Shown piece after piece: positions 31,556 through 39,939 of a stretch of 64,000 nucleotides of DNA. Under the pieces are notes generated by a model, which saw only the letters and a program-made list of their open reading frames with translations, made no database searches and was not told where the DNA came from. The DNA comes from JB111 sp049856295. GTDB lineage: Bacteria; Actinomycetota; Actinomycetes; Actinomycetales; Actinomycetaceae. Both the position numbers and the translations under genes were made by a program. Each line of letters opens with the position of its first letter. Within the stretch, counting starts at the first letter, position 1. The stretch covers positions 124,001-188,000 of the forward strand of contig NZ_JBNDMZ010000004.1 in assembly GCF_049856295.1 (NCBI RefSeq), in the 5' to 3' direction.

Positions 31556-33253
31556 TCAGTGCCCGCGGAAGGCCTCCTGCAGCCACCACGCGCCGCCGTC
31601 GTTCGCGATCTTCGCGTCGACGACGAGGGGCCGGTCCCGATCACCGGTCACCCACTCGCGCACCGCCTCGAGATCGCCGACCCCGCGCACGACGACACCC
31701 TCGGCACCGAACCCGCGGGCGATCGCGGCCACGTCGACGTCGGGGAAGGTCACGGTCGACATGTCGGCGCCGGTCGGTCCGTCGTCGTCGACCCCGAAGT
31801 GGTGGACCTCGGCGCCGTAGGCGGCGTCGTCGTAGACCACGACGACGAGGGGCAGGCGCAGCCTGACCGCGGTCTCGAGCTCGGCGACGGCCATGAGGAA
31901 CCCGCCGTCGCCGGTGCCGAGGACGGGCAGCCGGTCGGGGCGGGCGAGGGCGGCGCCGATCGCCGTGCCGAGGCCGAGCCCGATCGACTGGAAGGCCTGG
32001 GTGAAGCAGAAGCCGTTCTCGTCCGGGACGGACAGGTACTGGCTCGGGTAGCCCATGAAGTTGCCGGAGTCGATCGAGACGATCCGCTCGGCGGGCAGCA
32101 GGTCGTCGAGCGTGCGGGTCAGGGTCCGGGCGTCGATCCGCTCCCCCGTCGAGGCGTCCTCGAACGGGACGTCCCGCCAGCGCGAGCCGAACGCGATGCG
32201 GGCCCGGACCTCGTCCGTGCGGTAGCCGGTCCGGGTGGTCCCGCGCCGCTCGAGCTCCTCGGTCACGGCCGTGGCGGTCTCGGCGGCGTCGCCGAGCACG
32301 CCGAGGTCGATCGGCCGGTTCGCGCCGAGGGCCTCGTCCTCGACGTCGACCTGGACCACCGTCGTGCCCCGCGAGATCAGCCGCCCGTGGCGCATCGTCC
32401 ACATGTTGAGGGTGCAGCCCACGCCGACGACGAGGTCCGCGCCGGCGATGTGGTCCGCCGTCGTCGGCGAGGAGAAGCCGCCCGAGATCCCCAGGTCGAA
32501 CGGGTCTCCCTCGAACAGGCCCTTCGCGACGGCCGAGGTGGCGAGGAGGGCGCCGGCGCGCGCCGCGAGGAGACGGAGCTCCGGCCCGGCCCCGCGGGCG
32601 CCGCGGCCCGCGACGAGGACCGGCCGCTCCGCCCGCTCGAGGAGGTCCGCCAGGCGGACGACGGCGTCACCGGACGGCCGGACGGCCTGCGGGGGTGCGA
32701 CGTCGAGGAGGGTGGGGTCGACCGGCGGGGCGGGCTGGGCCTGGACGTCGAGGGGCAGGTTGAGGACCACCGTGCGGCGCTGGTTGCGGGCGGTGCGGAA
32801 CGCGCGGACGACATCGGTCAAGGCGCTCGCGGCGGAGTGGACGCGGTCCGGGACGGCTCCGCCGGAGCGGGCGAGGCCCGGCTGGTCCATGGCGAAGTTC
32901 GAGCGCACCGCTGCGGGCGCGGTCTCGGCGGCGAGCACGATCATCGGCGTCCGGGACTTCGCCGCCTCGACGATCCCGGTCACCGCGTTCGTCAGCCCGC
33001 AGCCCTGGTGGACCGAGACGAGGGCGACCTGGCCGGACATGCGTGCGTACGCGTCGGCCATGACGGCGGCGCCACCCTCGTGCCGGCTCGCCGTGAACGG
33101 CACGCCGTAGGTCCGCAGCGCGTTCGTCACGTGGAAGTTCCCCGAGCCGACGACGCCGAAGCAGTGCCCGGCGCCCAGCCGCGCGAGGGCCCACCCCACG
33201 AGGTCGGCCACGGTCGAGCCCGCGGGGAGGTCGGGTGCGCTGATCGGATCCAT
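31556..33253 (-). CDS. Thiamine-diphosphate-dependent enzyme (acetolactate synthase/decarboxylase family)
   Basis: 565-residue enzyme with the three ThDP-fold domains. The catalytic Glu is Glu59 in SRHEGGAAVMADAYAR; the ThDP/Mg motif begins GTGDGGFLMAVAELETA near residue 444 and ends in YDDAAYG, where most relatives have an Asn. The second domain (about 190-330) is the cofactor/dinucleotide-like domain. It could be a decarboxylase or carboligase; real acetolactate synthase is unlikely without the small subunit and ilv neighbours. It is divergent from a Rid-like and a cyclase/hydrolase gene, which suggests a shared catabolic route (for example a ring-opening hydrolase followed by decarboxylation). 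ATG 33253 chosen as the family N-terminus. Confidence 0.82.
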   Translation of the reverse strand: MDPISAPDLPAGSTVADLVGWALARLGAGHCFGVVGSGNFHVTNALRTYGVPFTASRHEGGAAVMADAYARMSGQVALVSVHQGCGLTNAVTGIVEAAKSRTPMIVLAAETAPAAVRSNFAMDQPGLARSGGAVPDRVHSAASALTDVVRAFRTARNQRRTVVLNLPLDVQAQPAPPVDPTLLDVAPPQAVRPSGDAVVRLADLLERAERPVLVAGRGARGAGPELRLLAARAGALLATSAVAKGLFEGDPFDLGISGGFSSPTTADHIAGADLVVGVGCTLNMWTMRHGRLISRGTTVVQVDVEDEALGANRPIDLGVLGDAAETATAVTEELERRGTTRTGYRTDEVRARIAFGSRWRDVPFEDASTGERIDARTLTRTLDDLLPAERIVSIDSGNFMGYPSQYLSVPDENGFCFTQAFQSIGLGLGTAIGAALARPDRLPVLGTGDGGFLMAVAELETAVRLRLPLVVVVYDDAAYGAEVHHFGVDDDGPTGADMSTVTFPDVDVAAIARGFGAEGVVVRGVGDLEAVREWVTGDRDRPLVVDAKIANDGGAWWLQEAFRGH

Positions 33254-33440
33254 CGGGGACCGCCTGTCGTCGTCGGGGGCGTGGGGTGGACGGGCCGCCC
33301 GTGGGCGGTCGCGCCTCGTGGCCTGTGAACTTGTGAGACGGGGGAGCCACGGGGACCGCCCCGCCCTATGGTGACGCGTGTCGCACAGTGCCGTGCCCGC
33401 GTTCGCGGGACGGACACACCTCACCCCCCGGAGGAGATCC

Positions 33441-33839
33441 ATGTCCGAGCAGCGGGAGCTCGTCAGTCCGACCGAGCTCCATCCGACCCCGGGCTTCAGC
33501 CACGTGACCGTCGCGCCCCCCGGTCGCACGATCTACGTGGCCGGCCAGGCCGCCCTCGCTCCCGACTTCTCGATCATCGGTGGCGACGACCTCCGCGAGC
33601 AGACCGTCGCCGCCATGCGCAACCTCGAGATCGCGCTGGCCTCGGTCGGGGCGGGCCTCGAGCACGTGGTGCGCCGCACCGTCTTCACGACCCGGCCCAC
33701 CGAGCACGCCGTCATCACCGACGGCATCGAGGAGGTCCAGGGCTCGAGCGAGCACCCGGCGCAGTCGATCGTCGGCGTGACGGGGCTGGCCGTGCCCGGC
33801 ATGCTCGTCGAGATCGAGGTCACCGCCGTGGTGCCCTGA
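33441..33839 (+). CDS. Rid-family protein lacking the catalytic arginine
   Basis: 132-residue protein of the RidA/YjgF/UK114 fold. RidA hydrolyses reactive enamines and imines from amino acid metabolism and needs an Arg in the motif PARSxxxV. Here that segment reads HPAQSIVGV, with Gln108 in the Arg position, so imine deamination of the usual type is doubtful. Other blocks (YVAGQAALAPDFSIIG and the C-terminal LVEIEVTAV) are typical. ATG 33441 has GGAGGAG upstream. The cyclase gene follows 91 bp later on the same strand; the ThDP enzyme is divergent. Confidence 0.85.
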   Translation: MSEQRELVSPTELHPTPGFSHVTVAPPGRTIYVAGQAALAPDFSIIGGDDLREQTVAAMRNLEIALASVGAGLEHVVRRTVFTTRPTEHAVITDGIEEVQGSSEHPAQSIVGVTGLAVPGMLVEIEVTAVVP

Positions 33840-33930
33840 GCACCGCGGCACCGCAGCACCGCAGCACCGTCCTGTCCGGGCCCGTCCGCCCGCACCGTCC
33901 CGTCCGCGCACCGGCACCAAGGAGATCCGC

Positions 33931-34716
33931 ATGACCGAGCAGGCCCGCCCGTCCGTCCTCGCCGCCCTCACCGAGGCGCTGACCTCCGGTGCGGTCGAGA
34001 TCGTCGACCTCACCGCCCCGTTGACGAGCTCGACCCCGATCCTCGAGCTGCCCGAGCAGTTCGGGCAGACCGCCAGGTTCGAGCTCGAGGAGATCAGCCG
34101 CTACGACGACCGAGGGCCGGCCTGGTACTGGAACAACTTCCGCACCGGCGAGCACACGGGCACGCACTTCGACGCCCCGAACCACTGGGCGAGCGGCAAG
34201 GACGGAGCGGACATCGCCTCGGTCCCCGTCGGCGCGCTCGTGGCACCGGCGGTCGTCCTCGACGTCACGGCGGAGGTCGCTGCGGACCCCGGGTACGTGG
34301 TCGGGCGCGAGCAGGTCGAGGCGTTCGCGAAGGAGACCGGGCTGCCGAACGGTGGCTGGCTGCTCGTGCGGTCCGGCTGGTCGTCGAGGCAGACCCAGGA
34401 GGAGATGATCAACCGGACCGAGGACGGCCCGACGTCCCCGGGGCTGTCGGTCGAGGCGGCGCGGTGGGTCGCCGAGGAGACGCCGCTGCAGGGGCTCGGC
34501 GTGGAGACCGTCGGGACCGACGCCGGGGCGGCCGGCGGGTTCGACCCGCTGTTCCCGTGCCACCACTTCTTCCTCGGCAACGGCAAGTACGGGCTCTCCC
34601 AGCTGCGCAACCTCGACCTGCTGCCGACCACCGGGGCCGTGATCGTCACGTCGCCGCTGAAGATCGTCGGCGGGTCCGGGTCCCCGACGCGCGCGCTCGC
34701 TCTCGTCGAGCGCTGA
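33931..34716 (+). CDS. Cyclase-family metal-dependent hydrolase (kynurenine formamidase/isatin hydrolase-like)
   Basis: 261-residue enzyme of the cyclase superfamily (PF04199). The metal-binding signature HxGTHxDxPxH is complete at residues 75-85 (HTGTHFDAPNH), and the second motif near residue 210 (PCHHFFLGNGKYGLSQL) also fits. Members hydrolyse N-formylkynurenine, isatin or similar amides using Zn2+ or Mn2+. Preceded by a Rid-like gene and facing a ThDP-dependent enzyme, it could open a ring or amide bond whose product the ThDP enzyme decarboxylates. The substrate is not determined by sequence. ATG 33931 has AAGGAG upstream. Confidence 0.85.
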   Translation: MTEQARPSVLAALTEALTSGAVEIVDLTAPLTSSTPILELPEQFGQTARFELEEISRYDDRGPAWYWNNFRTGEHTGTHFDAPNHWASGKDGADIASVPVGALVAPAVVLDVTAEVAADPGYVVGREQVEAFAKETGLPNGGWLLVRSGWSSRQTQEEMINRTEDGPTSPGLSVEAARWVAEETPLQGLGVETVGTDAGAAGGFDPLFPCHHFFLGNGKYGLSQLRNLDLLPTTGAVIVTSPLKIVGGSGSPTRALALVER

Positions 34717-34820
34717 GGCGCGTCGAGGTCCGACGGCGGGGCGGGCGAGCCGGACGGGGCCGGGCTGGGCCGATCGTCGTGGCCGAGAGTGCGGTTCGGA
34801 GCCCCGCGTACCGTGGTGGC

Positions 34821-35267
34821 ATGCCCGACGGACACCTCCTCTTCGACGGCGACTGCGGGATCTGCACCCGGCTCGCCGCATGGCTCGGCCGCCGCGGTCT
34901 GGGCTGCGGGATCGAGCCGATCCGGCCGGCGCGCCTGGCGGAGCTCGGGGTCGATCCTGACCGTGCGACGCGCGAGATCCCGTTCGTCCTTCCGTCCGGC
35001 GAGATCCGGTACGGCGCCCGGGGCATCGCCGCCGCGCTCGCGACGGGTCCCGCCTGGCTGCGCGCGGCCGGGGCCGTGATCGACGCCCGACCACTTCGAC
35101 CGGCCGCGGCGTGGGTCTACGGCCTCGTCGCACGGAACCGCGGACGGCTGCCGGGCGGCACCGCGGCGTGCGAGCTGCCCGCGGGCGTCGGCGGTCGCAG
35201 CGCCGACCTCACAGGTCAGGTGCCGACCACACCGACGCCGTCGGCTGCGTCAGCGCACACCGTGTGA
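34821..35267 (+). CDS. DCC-family thiol-disulfide oxidoreductase (DUF393)
   Basis: 148-residue protein. The family signature is at the N-terminus: FDGDCGICTRLAAWL, with the redox pair Cys12 and Cys15. The central PFVLPSGEIRYGARGIAAAL block and the RPAAAWVYGLVARNR block are usual for DCC proteins, whose partner is unknown. The C-terminal 25 residues look disordered. The frame is open upstream, but the ATG at 34821 starts exactly before the motif. Unlinked to neighbours by spacing. Confidence 0.85.
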   Translation: MPDGHLLFDGDCGICTRLAAWLGRRGLGCGIEPIRPARLAELGVDPDRATREIPFVLPSGEIRYGARGIAAALATGPAWLRAAGAVIDARPLRPAAAWVYGLVARNRGRLPGGTAACELPAGVGGRSADLTGQVPTTPTPSAASAHTV

Positions 35268-35446
35268 GGTCGGGGGTACGGGAACCCCGGTCGCCCGACG
35301 GCGCCCCGGATCGTCACCCCACGGTCGCCCGTCCGAAACGTGAACGATTCGTCCGCGTTACCGACGGCGCTCCTGGTGACTCGGTTCACCGCCTGTTGGT
35401 GCGCTGGGTCCTTACCCCCGGCGGCCGGACCCGGAACACTGGAGGC

Positions 35447-36325
35447 ATGAACACGCCCCACCTGCCCTCCTTCGACGAGGTCAAGCCCGTCGACAGCTGG
35501 CTCACCGACATGGACGGCGTTCTCGTTCACGAGGAGAGCGCCCTGCCCGGCGCTGTCGACTTCATCGACGCGCTCAAGAGTGCCGACCTGCCCTTCTCCG
35601 TGCTCACCAACAACTCGATCTACACCCCGCGCGACCTGCGCGCCCGTCTGCTCGCCTCGGGCCTGGACATCCCCGAGGAGTCCATCTGGACCTCCGCCCT
35701 CGCGACCGCCGAGTTCCTGCGCACGCAGCGCCCCGGCGGCACCGCCTACGTCATCGGCGAGGCCGGCCTGACCACCGCCCTGCACGAGGCCGGCTACACG
35801 ATCACCGAGCGCGATCCCGCATACGTGGTGCTCGGCGAGACCCGTACCTACTCGTTCGAGGCCATCACCCGCGGCATCCGACTCATCGAGAACGGTGCGC
35901 GGTTCATCGCCACCAACCCGGACGTCTCGGGCCCCTCGCCCGCCGGCACGCTGCCCGCGACCGGCTCCGTCGCCGCCCTCATCACGGCGGCCACCGGCCA
36001 GACGCCCTACTTCGTGGGGAAGCCCAACCCGCTGATGATGCGCTCCGCGCTCAACCGCCTCGACGCCCACTCGGAGTTCACCGTCATGGTGGGCGACCGG
36101 ATGGACACCGACGTGAAGTCGGGCCTCGAGGCCGGCATGCGCACGATCCTCGTCCTCACCGGCTCCACGCGGCCCGACTTGGTCGACCGCTTCCCCTACC
36201 AGGCCACCCGGGTCCTCGACTCGATCGCCGACGTCGTCCCCCTCGTCGGGAAGCACGCCCGCATCGTGGCCGAGCCCACCGAGAAGCCCACCTCGCTCAC
36301 CGACCGCCTCCGCGGCGTCAAGTAA
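35447..36325 (+). CDS. HAD-IIA family phosphatase (NagD-like)
   Basis: 292-residue haloacid dehalogenase-type hydrolase. Motif I is WLTDMDGVLVHE (nucleophile Asp21, acid Asp23), motif II is LTNNS, motif III Lys is in FVGKPNPLMM and motif IV is GDRMDTDV. The capping insert between motifs II and III is the IIA type of NagD/AraL/pyridoxal phosphatase. It probably dephosphorylates small metabolites such as nucleotides or sugar phosphates. ATG 35447 has GGAGG just upstream. A strong hairpin follows the stop. Confidence 0.9.
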   Translation: MNTPHLPSFDEVKPVDSWLTDMDGVLVHEESALPGAVDFIDALKSADLPFSVLTNNSIYTPRDLRARLLASGLDIPEESIWTSALATAEFLRTQRPGGTAYVIGEAGLTTALHEAGYTITERDPAYVVLGETRTYSFEAITRGIRLIENGARFIATNPDVSGPSPAGTLPATGSVAALITAATGQTPYFVGKPNPLMMRSALNRLDAHSEFTVMVGDRMDTDVKSGLEAGMRTILVLTGSTRPDLVDRFPYQATRVLDSIADVVPLVGKHARIVAEPTEKPTSLTDRLRGVK

Positions 36326-36355
36326 CCCCGAGCAACTCCCCCACCGCCCCCGCCC

Positions 36356-36389
36356 GACGGGCGCCCGAGCCACCGGCCGGGCGCCCGTC
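36356..36389. terminator. Bidirectional hairpin terminator
   Basis: 12-bp arms GACGGGCGCCCG (36356-36367) and CGGGCGCCCGTC (36378-36389), 10-nt loop, between the convergent HAD and SRPBCC genes. Confidence 0.7.
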
Positions 36390-36405
36390 GTCGTTCCAGG
36401 CGCCG

Positions 36406-37152
36406 TCAGAGCTGGGCGGTGAAGTGCTCCGCCATCGCCGGGTGGTACTCGGCGAAGTCGACGGCCGTCGGATCGCCCCCGCTCTCGGCCGCGAGCAGAC
36501 GGTCCATGTAGAACTCCCACCCCGGCCCGACGTCGCCGACCATCGCCGGGTCGAGGTCGAGGTGGGTGAGGGTGACGAAGCAGGCCTCGACGTCGGGCTG
36601 GAGGTCGATCGCGAGCTCCCAGGCACCCTCGCCGACCGAGCGCACGACGAACCGCTCGGGCGCCCGGCACTCGACGACGTCCATCGGCATCGTCGGGTGG
36701 CCCTCCTCGGCCAGCATCGTCACGTCGATGCGGCCCGACGCCGGATCGCCGTCGTAGGGCCCGTACCAGCGGGCCAGCCGGTCGCTCGTGGCGAGGTTGT
36801 ACCAGGCCACCGACTGCGGGACCGGGAGGCGTCGGGAGACCACGAGGTGGACCCGCCCGGGAGTCGTGCCCGGCGTGACCGTCCCGGTCGCGCGGGGGGC
36901 CGGCAGCCCGGACGGCCGCACGGCGGCGCGGGCCTCGTCGAGCCGCTGCTGGGCGCGCAGGAGCCGGGGGTCGTCGGGCGCGAGCGGCGCTCCGTGGGAG
37001 TGCCCCGCATGGTCATCGGCACCGTGGGAGTGCGTGTCGTCGTGGCCGCCGGCCGCCTCGCCGTGACCGTGCGCGTCGCGGCCGTCCGGCGAACCCGGCC
37101 TGTCGTCGTCGGGGGGGCTCGCCGGGCGGGTGTTGTCGCCGTCGTGGGGCAT
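36406..37152 (-). CDS. SRPBCC-domain protein with His/Asp-rich N-terminus
   Basis: 248-residue protein. The first 60 residues are strongly enriched in His, Asp and Gly (for example HGHGEAAGGHDDTHSHG), which looks like a metal-binding or disordered region. A helical link (residues about 60-80) leads to an SRPBCC/AHSA1-type domain (about 98-245) with SVAWYNLATSDRLARWYGP and CFVTLTHLDLD. The ligand is unknown. Divergent from the aldo/keto reductase gene, only 42 bp apart, so their promoters overlap. ATG 37152 gives the His-rich tail; a shorter form cannot be excluded. Confidence 0.75.
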   Translation of the reverse strand: MPHDGDNTRPASPPDDDRPGSPDGRDAHGHGEAAGGHDDTHSHGADDHAGHSHGAPLAPDDPRLLRAQQRLDEARAAVRPSGLPAPRATGTVTPGTTPGRVHLVVSRRLPVPQSVAWYNLATSDRLARWYGPYDGDPASGRIDVTMLAEEGHPTMPMDVVECRAPERFVVRSVGEGAWELAIDLQPDVEACFVTLTHLDLDPAMVGDVGPGWEFYMDRLLAAESGGDPTAVDFAEYHPAMAEHFTAQL

Positions 37153-37194
37153 GAGAGCACGCTAGCCGGGCGGGACGGGCATACGCTCGTCCGC

Positions 37195-38202
37195 ATGAAG
37201 CACCGCTACCTCGGCCGTTCGGGCCTGAAGATCTCGGAGATCACCTACGGCAACTGGCTCACGCACGGATCCCAGGTGGAGAACGACGTCGCCTCCGCGT
37301 GCGTCCGCGCCGCCCTCGACGCCGGCATCACGAGCTTCGACACCGCCGACGTCTACGCGAACACCGCCGCCGAGTCCGTCCTCGGCGAGGCGCTGGCCGG
37401 CGAGCGCCGCGAGTCCCTCGAGATCTTCACGAAGGTGTACCACCCGACCGGGCCCAAGGGTCCGAACGACTCCGGGCTCTCGCGGAAGCACATCATGGAG
37501 TCGATCGACGGCTCGCTGCGCCGGCTGCGCACCGACCACGTCGACCTCTACCAGGCCCACCGCTACGACGTGGAGACGCCGCTCGAGGAGACGATGCAGG
37601 CGTTCGCGGACGTCGTGCGGCAGGGCAAGGCCCTCTACATCGGCGTGAGCGAGTGGACGGCCGAGCAGATCCGCGACGGCGTCTCGCTCGCCCACCAGCT
37701 CGGCTTCCAGCTCATCTCGAGCCAGCCGGAGTACTCGATGCTCTGGCGCGTCATCGAGGACGAGGTCGTCCCCACCTCCGAGGAGCTCGGCCTGTCCCAG
37801 ATCGTGTGGAGCCCGATGGCGCAGGGCGTCCTGTCCGGCAAGTACCTCCCGGGCGCCGAGGCGCCCGCCGGGTCGCGCGCCGCCCACGAGTCGACGAAGA
37901 AGGCGATCTCCCGCTGGATGACGCCCGAGGTCCTCACCCGCGTCCAGGAGCTGCGCCCGCTCGCCGACGAGGCCGGGCTGACGATGTCGCAGCTCGCGAT
38001 CGCGTGGGTGCTGCAGAACGAGAACGTCGCCGCGGCGCTCGTCGGCGCCTCCCGCCCCGAGCAGGTCACGGAGAACGTCAAGGCCGCCGGCGTCCGGCTC
38101 GAGCCCGAGCTCATGGCCCGGATCGACGACGCGCTCGGGGACGTCGTCGAGCGCGATCCCGCCCGCACCGCCGAGCGGACGCCCGCAGCCAGGCTCAGCT
38201 GA
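37195..38202 (+). CDS. Aldo/keto reductase (Kv-beta/YghZ-like group)
   Basis: 335-residue NADPH-dependent oxidoreductase of the AKR6-like group. Catalytic tetrad elements: FDTADVYANTAAE (Asp, Tyr), FTKVY (Lys) and LYQAHRYD (His). The C-terminal NADPH loop is GASRPEQVTENVKA, and the Trp-Ser-Pro-Met segment (VWSPMAQGVLSGKYLPG) is typical of voltage-gated potassium channel beta-subunit relatives. Probably a cytosolic aldehyde reductase. ATG 37195 is preceded by a weak ribosome-binding site. The stop overlaps a possible start of the next gene. Confidence 0.9.
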   Translation: MKHRYLGRSGLKISEITYGNWLTHGSQVENDVASACVRAALDAGITSFDTADVYANTAAESVLGEALAGERRESLEIFTKVYHPTGPKGPNDSGLSRKHIMESIDGSLRRLRTDHVDLYQAHRYDVETPLEETMQAFADVVRQGKALYIGVSEWTAEQIRDGVSLAHQLGFQLISSQPEYSMLWRVIEDEVVPTSEELGLSQIVWSPMAQGVLSGKYLPGAEAPAGSRAAHESTKKAISRWMTPEVLTRVQELRPLADEAGLTMSQLAIAWVLQNENVAAALVGASRPEQVTENVKAAGVRLEPELMARIDDALGDVVERDPARTAERTPAARLS

Positions 38203-38267
38203 TGGCGCGCGGTGCACCGGCACACGGACGCCCCCCGAGCAGCACCGGACGAGGGCACACCACCGCG

Positions 38268-38906
38268 ATGACGGACCACCCCGGCCTGCCGCCCGAGCCA
38301 CGTCGGCGCGCCCTCGCGGTCTCGCCCGTCTGGGCGGTGCTGGGGGCCGCCCTCGCGGCGGCGCTCGTCGGCCTGGTCACGGGCTGGGACGACTGGGGAA
38401 CGGCCCGGACCGCGGTCGTCCTCGGCGGCGCCGTGGCGCTGTGGGCGGCCGGCACCGCGTACCTGCTGCTCGTCGTCGTCCCTCCGCAGCTCGCGGTGCG
38501 ACGCGCGCTCATGGGTGACCACGTAGTGCGCACGTTCCCGCAGCGGCAGCTCGACCACGCCTACCGACGGCACGCACTCGTCGAGACGGGGCGATGGTGG
38601 CTCGTCCTGGACGGGAGCTCCGCGAGGTTCACGTGGACGGCGGGCGCGGACCGGATCGACTCCCCCGCCCTGGGCCTCGACCACCTGTCCGAGGCCGGTC
38701 GCGCCGCCCTCACCCGCGCGGCCGAGGGGTGCCGGAACGGAGAGGTCGGCTCCGCCCGGCCGGACGCCACGGCGGTGCCGGTGGACGGCCACCGAGTCGT
38801 CGACCTGCTGCTCAGCGGGGATCCCGCGGTCCTCGAGACGCTGCGGCCGTTCGTCCTCGACGTGCGCCGGCGCGCCCGCGAGCTCGGTCCGACCACCCGG
38901 TCATGA
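38268..38906 (+). CDS. Membrane protein of unknown function
   Basis: 212-residue protein with two adjacent hydrophobic segments (about residues 18-38, AVLGAALAAALVGLVTG, and 48-68, TAVVLGGAVALWAAGTAYLLLVVV) followed by a soluble domain with WWLVLDGSSARFTWTAGADRI. No family recognised. It lies directly after the aldo/keto reductase and may share its transcript. The alternative ATG at 38202 overlaps that gene's stop by one base and would add 22 residues; neither start is well supported. Confidence 0.65.
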   Translation: MTDHPGLPPEPRRRALAVSPVWAVLGAALAAALVGLVTGWDDWGTARTAVVLGGAVALWAAGTAYLLLVVVPPQLAVRRALMGDHVVRTFPQRQLDHAYRRHALVETGRWWLVLDGSSARFTWTAGADRIDSPALGLDHLSEAGRAALTRAAEGCRNGEVGSARPDATAVPVDGHRVVDLLLSGDPAVLETLRPFVLDVRRRARELGPTTRS

Positions 38907-39022
38907 GCTCGGTCCGGTCGACCGCCGACGATGTCCTGACGACGTGTCACGGCGGGGGTCGGCGGTACGCACCGACCGACGCATCACCCCCGACGACGAC
39001 GCACCCCCGGTCCGCCGACCGC

Positions 39023-39331
39023 TCAGTCCTGCGGCACCCCGGTCCGGGCCCCGCCCCCTCCGGCGGTCTCGCTCCCGACGCCGGGCATGTCCTCTCCGGC
39101 ACCGCCGGGAACGTCCTCGCCATCGCCGCCGGGAACGTGCTCGAGGATGTCCCCGGGCTGGCACTGCAGGACCCGGCATATCGCCTCGAGGGTGCTGAAC
39201 CGGATCGCCCTTGCCCGACCGTTCTTCAGCACGGCGACGTTCGCCGGCGTGAGCCCGACCAGGTCCGCGAACTCGCCCACGCCGAGCTTCTGCCTGGCCA
39301 GCTCGACATCGAGGCGCACGACGATCGCCAT
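39023..39331 (-). CDS. Helix-turn-helix (XRE/YozG-type) regulator with Gly/Asp repeat tail
   Basis: 102-residue protein. Residues 1-68 are a compact Cro/C1-type helix-turn-helix (LARQKLGVGEFADLVGLTPANVAVLKNGRARAIRFSTLEAICRVL, then CQPGDILEHVP). This small subtype regularly partners DUF2975 membrane proteins. The remaining 35 residues hold short repeats of the type GGDGEDVPG/GGAGEDMPG, unusual for the subtype. Its ATG at 39331 overlaps the stop of the upstream DUF2975 gene (ATGA), so they are coupled. It may repress their shared promoter through the palindrome at 39832. Confidence 0.82.
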   Translation of the reverse strand: MAIVVRLDVELARQKLGVGEFADLVGLTPANVAVLKNGRARAIRFSTLEAICRVLQCQPGDILEHVPGGDGEDVPGGAGEDMPGVGSETAGGGGARTGVPQD

Positions 39332-39813
39332 CAGATGACCCCCTCGAGCTCGGCCCGGTAGCCGGCCGCCTGCCGGAGCAGGCCACGCATGACGACCATG
39401 AGCAGGACCGGGAGGGCGGAGAGCACGACGACGCCGGTCAGCAGCATCGGGACGCCCGGGTCGCGCTCCGGCCCGAGAAAGACGAGCACGCAGACGTAGG
39501 CCGCGAGCAGCGCCACGAGCACCCAGGCGACCGCCAGTGCGACGACGATCGCGTCGACCCACCGGCGGGACTCCGAGCTGAAGATCCGGTCGCGCCGCAC
39601 GAGCGTGAGCAGGCGCCAGATGCACACGACGACGACCTGGACGCACAGCAGCACGACGACGGCGACCGCCTGGGTCGGGATCCGGATGTGCAGCTCCTCC
39701 GCATCGTGCGCGAACGAGCCCGGCAACGAGAACACCTGGAGGACGGTGAGCCAGATGGTGGCGGCGACGAGGCCTGCGCGAAGGAGGGCGACAACCCACG
39801 TGACACGAAGCAT
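39331..39813 (-). CDS. DUF2975 family membrane protein
   Basis: 160-residue protein with four hydrophobic segments (about residues 5-30, 50-72, 88-115 and 122-145), in the spacing known for DUF2975. Function unknown; DUF2975 proteins usually form a two-gene unit with a small XRE regulator, as here. First gene of that unit; ATG 39813. It is divergent from ectA, and an AT-rich palindrome lies just upstream, so it may share regulation with the ectoine operon. Confidence 0.82.
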   Translation of the reverse strand: MLRVTWVVALLRAGLVAATIWLTVLQVFSLPGSFAHDAEELHIRIPTQAVAVVVLLCVQVVVVCIWRLLTLVRRDRIFSSESRRWVDAIVVALAVAWVLVALLAAYVCVLVFLGPERDPGVPMLLTGVVVLSALPVLLMVVMRGLLRQAAGYRAELEGVI

Positions 39814-39831
39814 GGATCGAGTATCGGCGCG

Positions 39832-39854
39832 AATCTATCGATAGGCAATAGATT
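39832..39854. promoter_or_regulatory. AT-rich nested palindrome upstream of DUF2975/XRE unit
   Basis: Arms AATCTAT (39832-39838) and ATAGATT (39848-39854) with a 9-bp spacer; a second palindrome CTATCGATAG (39835-39844) is nested inside. It is strikingly AT-rich for this genome and sits 18 bp upstream of the DUF2975 start. Probable operator of the XRE protein. Confidence 0.6.
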
Positions 39855-39939
39855 TGCCCGCACGAATACACGAACCGTGGGCCACCTCTCATCACTGTCT
39901 GGGATAACGCAGTTCGACTCGATATCCTGGAGGTCCTTT

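Noticed and set aside
31559..33328. 589-residue plus-strand open frame
   Set aside because: Antisense to the ThDP enzyme, which has clear motifs; the plus frame has none.
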